Of a DNA stretch of 64,000 nucleotides, positions 63,385 through 64,000 are shown piece by piece; the first letter of the stretch is position 1; each line of letters begins with the position of its first letter. The translations under genes were made by a program, and so were the position numbers. This DNA comes from Megachile rotundata (lineage: Eukaryota > Arthropoda > Insecta > Hymenoptera > Megachilidae). Below the pieces are notes generated by a model, which saw only the letters and a program-made list of their open reading frames with translations, did no database searches and was not told the DNA's origin. The stretch is taken from the NCBI RefSeq assembly GCF_050947335.1, contig NW_027473316.1:3596001-3660000 (forward strand), written 5' to 3'.

Positions 63385-64000
63385 ATCATTGATCTTGTAT
63401 GATTACGACCGTATGATTGTAATTGCATGATTGTGATTGTATGATTTTGATTGTATGATTTTGATTGTATGATTGTGATCGTATGATTTTGATTGTTTGA
63501 TTTTGATTGTATGACTGTGATTGTATGATTGTGATTGTATGATTGTGATTGTATGATTGTGATTGTATGATTGCGATTTTATGGTTGTGATTGTATGATT
63601 GTGATCGTATGATTGTGATCGTATGATTGTGATCGTATGATTGTGATCGTATGATTGTGATCGTATGATTGTGATTCTATGATTGTGATTCTATGATTGT
63701 GATTGTATGATTGTGATTGTATGCTGGTGACTCTATTATTGTGATTGTATGATTGTGATTGTATGATTGTGATTGTATGACTGTCATTGTATGATTGTGA
63801 TTGTATGATTGTGATTGTATGATTGTGATTGTATGATTGTGATTGTATGATTGTGATTGTATGATAGTTTATGTATGATTGTGATTGTATAGTAGTAATT
63901 GTGCGATTGTCATCGTATGATTGTGATTGAATGATTGCGATCGTATGATTGTGATTGTTGAACTGCGATTGTATGATTGTGATTGTATGATTGTGATTGT
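63385..64000. repeat. Higher-order segment 22, cut by the window end (44 monomers shown)
   Basis: Order: B, K (five), A (about 63720), D, C (63959), then consensus to the window edge. It matches 45847-46463 at 17538 bp. It has a private T-to-A change at 63930. The array continues beyond the window. Confidence 0.88.

Larger units (their letters stand above)
1..64000. repeat. 14-bp satellite array filling the window
   Basis: The monomer is ATGATTGTGATTGT on the + strand. It has 3 A, 7 T, 4 G and no C, so the two strands differ strongly in composition. The array starts on a monomer boundary at base 1 and ends on one at base 64000. It holds 4,572 monomers, eight of them 13 bp. Most differences from consensus are substitutions shared by many copies at fixed places in longer units. 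The + strand has TGA twice per monomer and is closed in all three frames within 42 bp. The - strand consensus has no stop in any frame. No non-satellite sequence interrupts the array. A eukaryotic heterochromatic or subtelomeric location is inferred, not seen. Confidence 0.98.
55352..64000. repeat. Long near-identical duplication, copy 2
   Basis: Partner of 37310-46463, and it continues past the window end. It carries a 518-bp (37-monomer) deletion at 61200/61201, one extra monomer between 62307 and 62461, and private bases at 61387, 62295 and 63930. It appears to be the youngest large duplication in the window, because the first 5.85 kb shows no difference that I could find. Confidence 0.92.

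Noticed and set aside
1..64000. CRISPR array
   Set aside because: There is regular short repetition but no alternating unique spacers. Repeats are contiguous 14-bp units, and variation is shared between distant copies.
1..64000. Telomeric repeat
   Set aside because: The array is G/T-rich on one strand like a telomere, but the unit has no GG or GGG run and matches none of the usual telomeric motifs. A subtelomeric position remains possible but is not shown.
1..64000. CENP-B box or other known centromere motif
   Set aside because: No monomer or junction carries the GC-rich CENP-B box pattern. A centromeric role cannot be argued from sequence.

Overview
The whole 64 kb window is one uninterrupted tandem repeat. 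I find no supportable gene, RNA gene, mobile element, CRISPR array or promoter in it. The monomer is 14 bp, ATGATTGTGATTGT on the + strand. It contains A, T and G but no C, is about 29% GC, and looks like an imperfect doublet (GATTGT + GATTGTAT). Reading the coordinates monomer by monomer, the window divides into 4,572 monomers: 4,564 of 14 bp and eight of 13 bp (4,572 x 14 - 8 = 64,000). About 120 landmark monomers that I placed by hand all fall in the predicted phase. Satellite DNA of this length and hierarchy points to a eukaryotic nuclear genome (heterochromatin, pericentromere or subtelomere). The sequence alone does not identify the species or the chromosomal position.

Above the monomer there is a higher-order layer. 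Monomers carrying characteristic substitutions recur in fixed orders. I name them by one monomer each: B = ATCATTGATCTTGT; K = a run of ATGATTGTGATCGT followed by two monomers ending GATTCT; A = ATGCTGGTGACTCT and A' = ATGCTGGTGACTGT; D = ATAGTAGTAATTGT followed by GCGATTGTCATCGT; C = TGAACTGCGATTGT; F = ATAATTATGGTTCT and F' = ATAATTACGGTTCT; E = ATGACTTTGAATGT; L/H = GTGATTTATATTGT followed shortly by TCGACTGCGATTGT; I = ATGATTGTTTCTGT; J = ACGATTGTTTTTGT and J' = ATGATTGTTTTTGT; delta = the 13-bp monomer ATGATTGTGATGT; G = GAGATTGTAACTGT; P = ATAATTGTGATCAT. B occurs 22 times and is used here to cut the array into segments of 91 to 564 monomers.

Four segment types recur. HOR-1 (about 3.4 kb) runs B-K-A-D-C-F-E-F-A'-F'-E-L/H-A'-I-I-J. 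HOR-2 (about 3.7 kb) runs B-K-A-D-C-J'-delta-G-P-K-A-pure tract-F-E-L/H-A'-I-J. HOR-3 (1.3 to 2.0 kb) runs B-K-G-P-A-L/H-A'. HOR-4 (about 1.4 kb) runs B-K-A-L/H-A'-I-J. Several segments are recombinants of these.

Layout: 1-10.06 kb and 10.06-16.9 kb contain a 6.8-kb tandem duplication, and the first copy carries an extra 965-bp internal duplication. 16.6-29.5 kb is a 6.5-kb tandem duplication, with partial third and fourth copies at 30.2-32.4 and 33.8-35.1 kb. 37.3-46.5 kb is repeated almost exactly at 55.35-64.0 kb, and this duplication runs off the window end. Between those copies, 45.8-53.7 kb lacks B and holds a 3.3-kb tandem duplication of a HOR-1/HOR-2 hybrid.

Long open reading frames exist only on the - strand, up to 955 codons. 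They arise because the reverse-complement monomer has no stop in any frame. All three frames encode the same 14-residue peptide, and I treat them as artefacts. Nothing in the window looks like an undescribed biochemical system. The interest lies in the array's evolution: strict phase, nested duplication and dateable recombination junctions.
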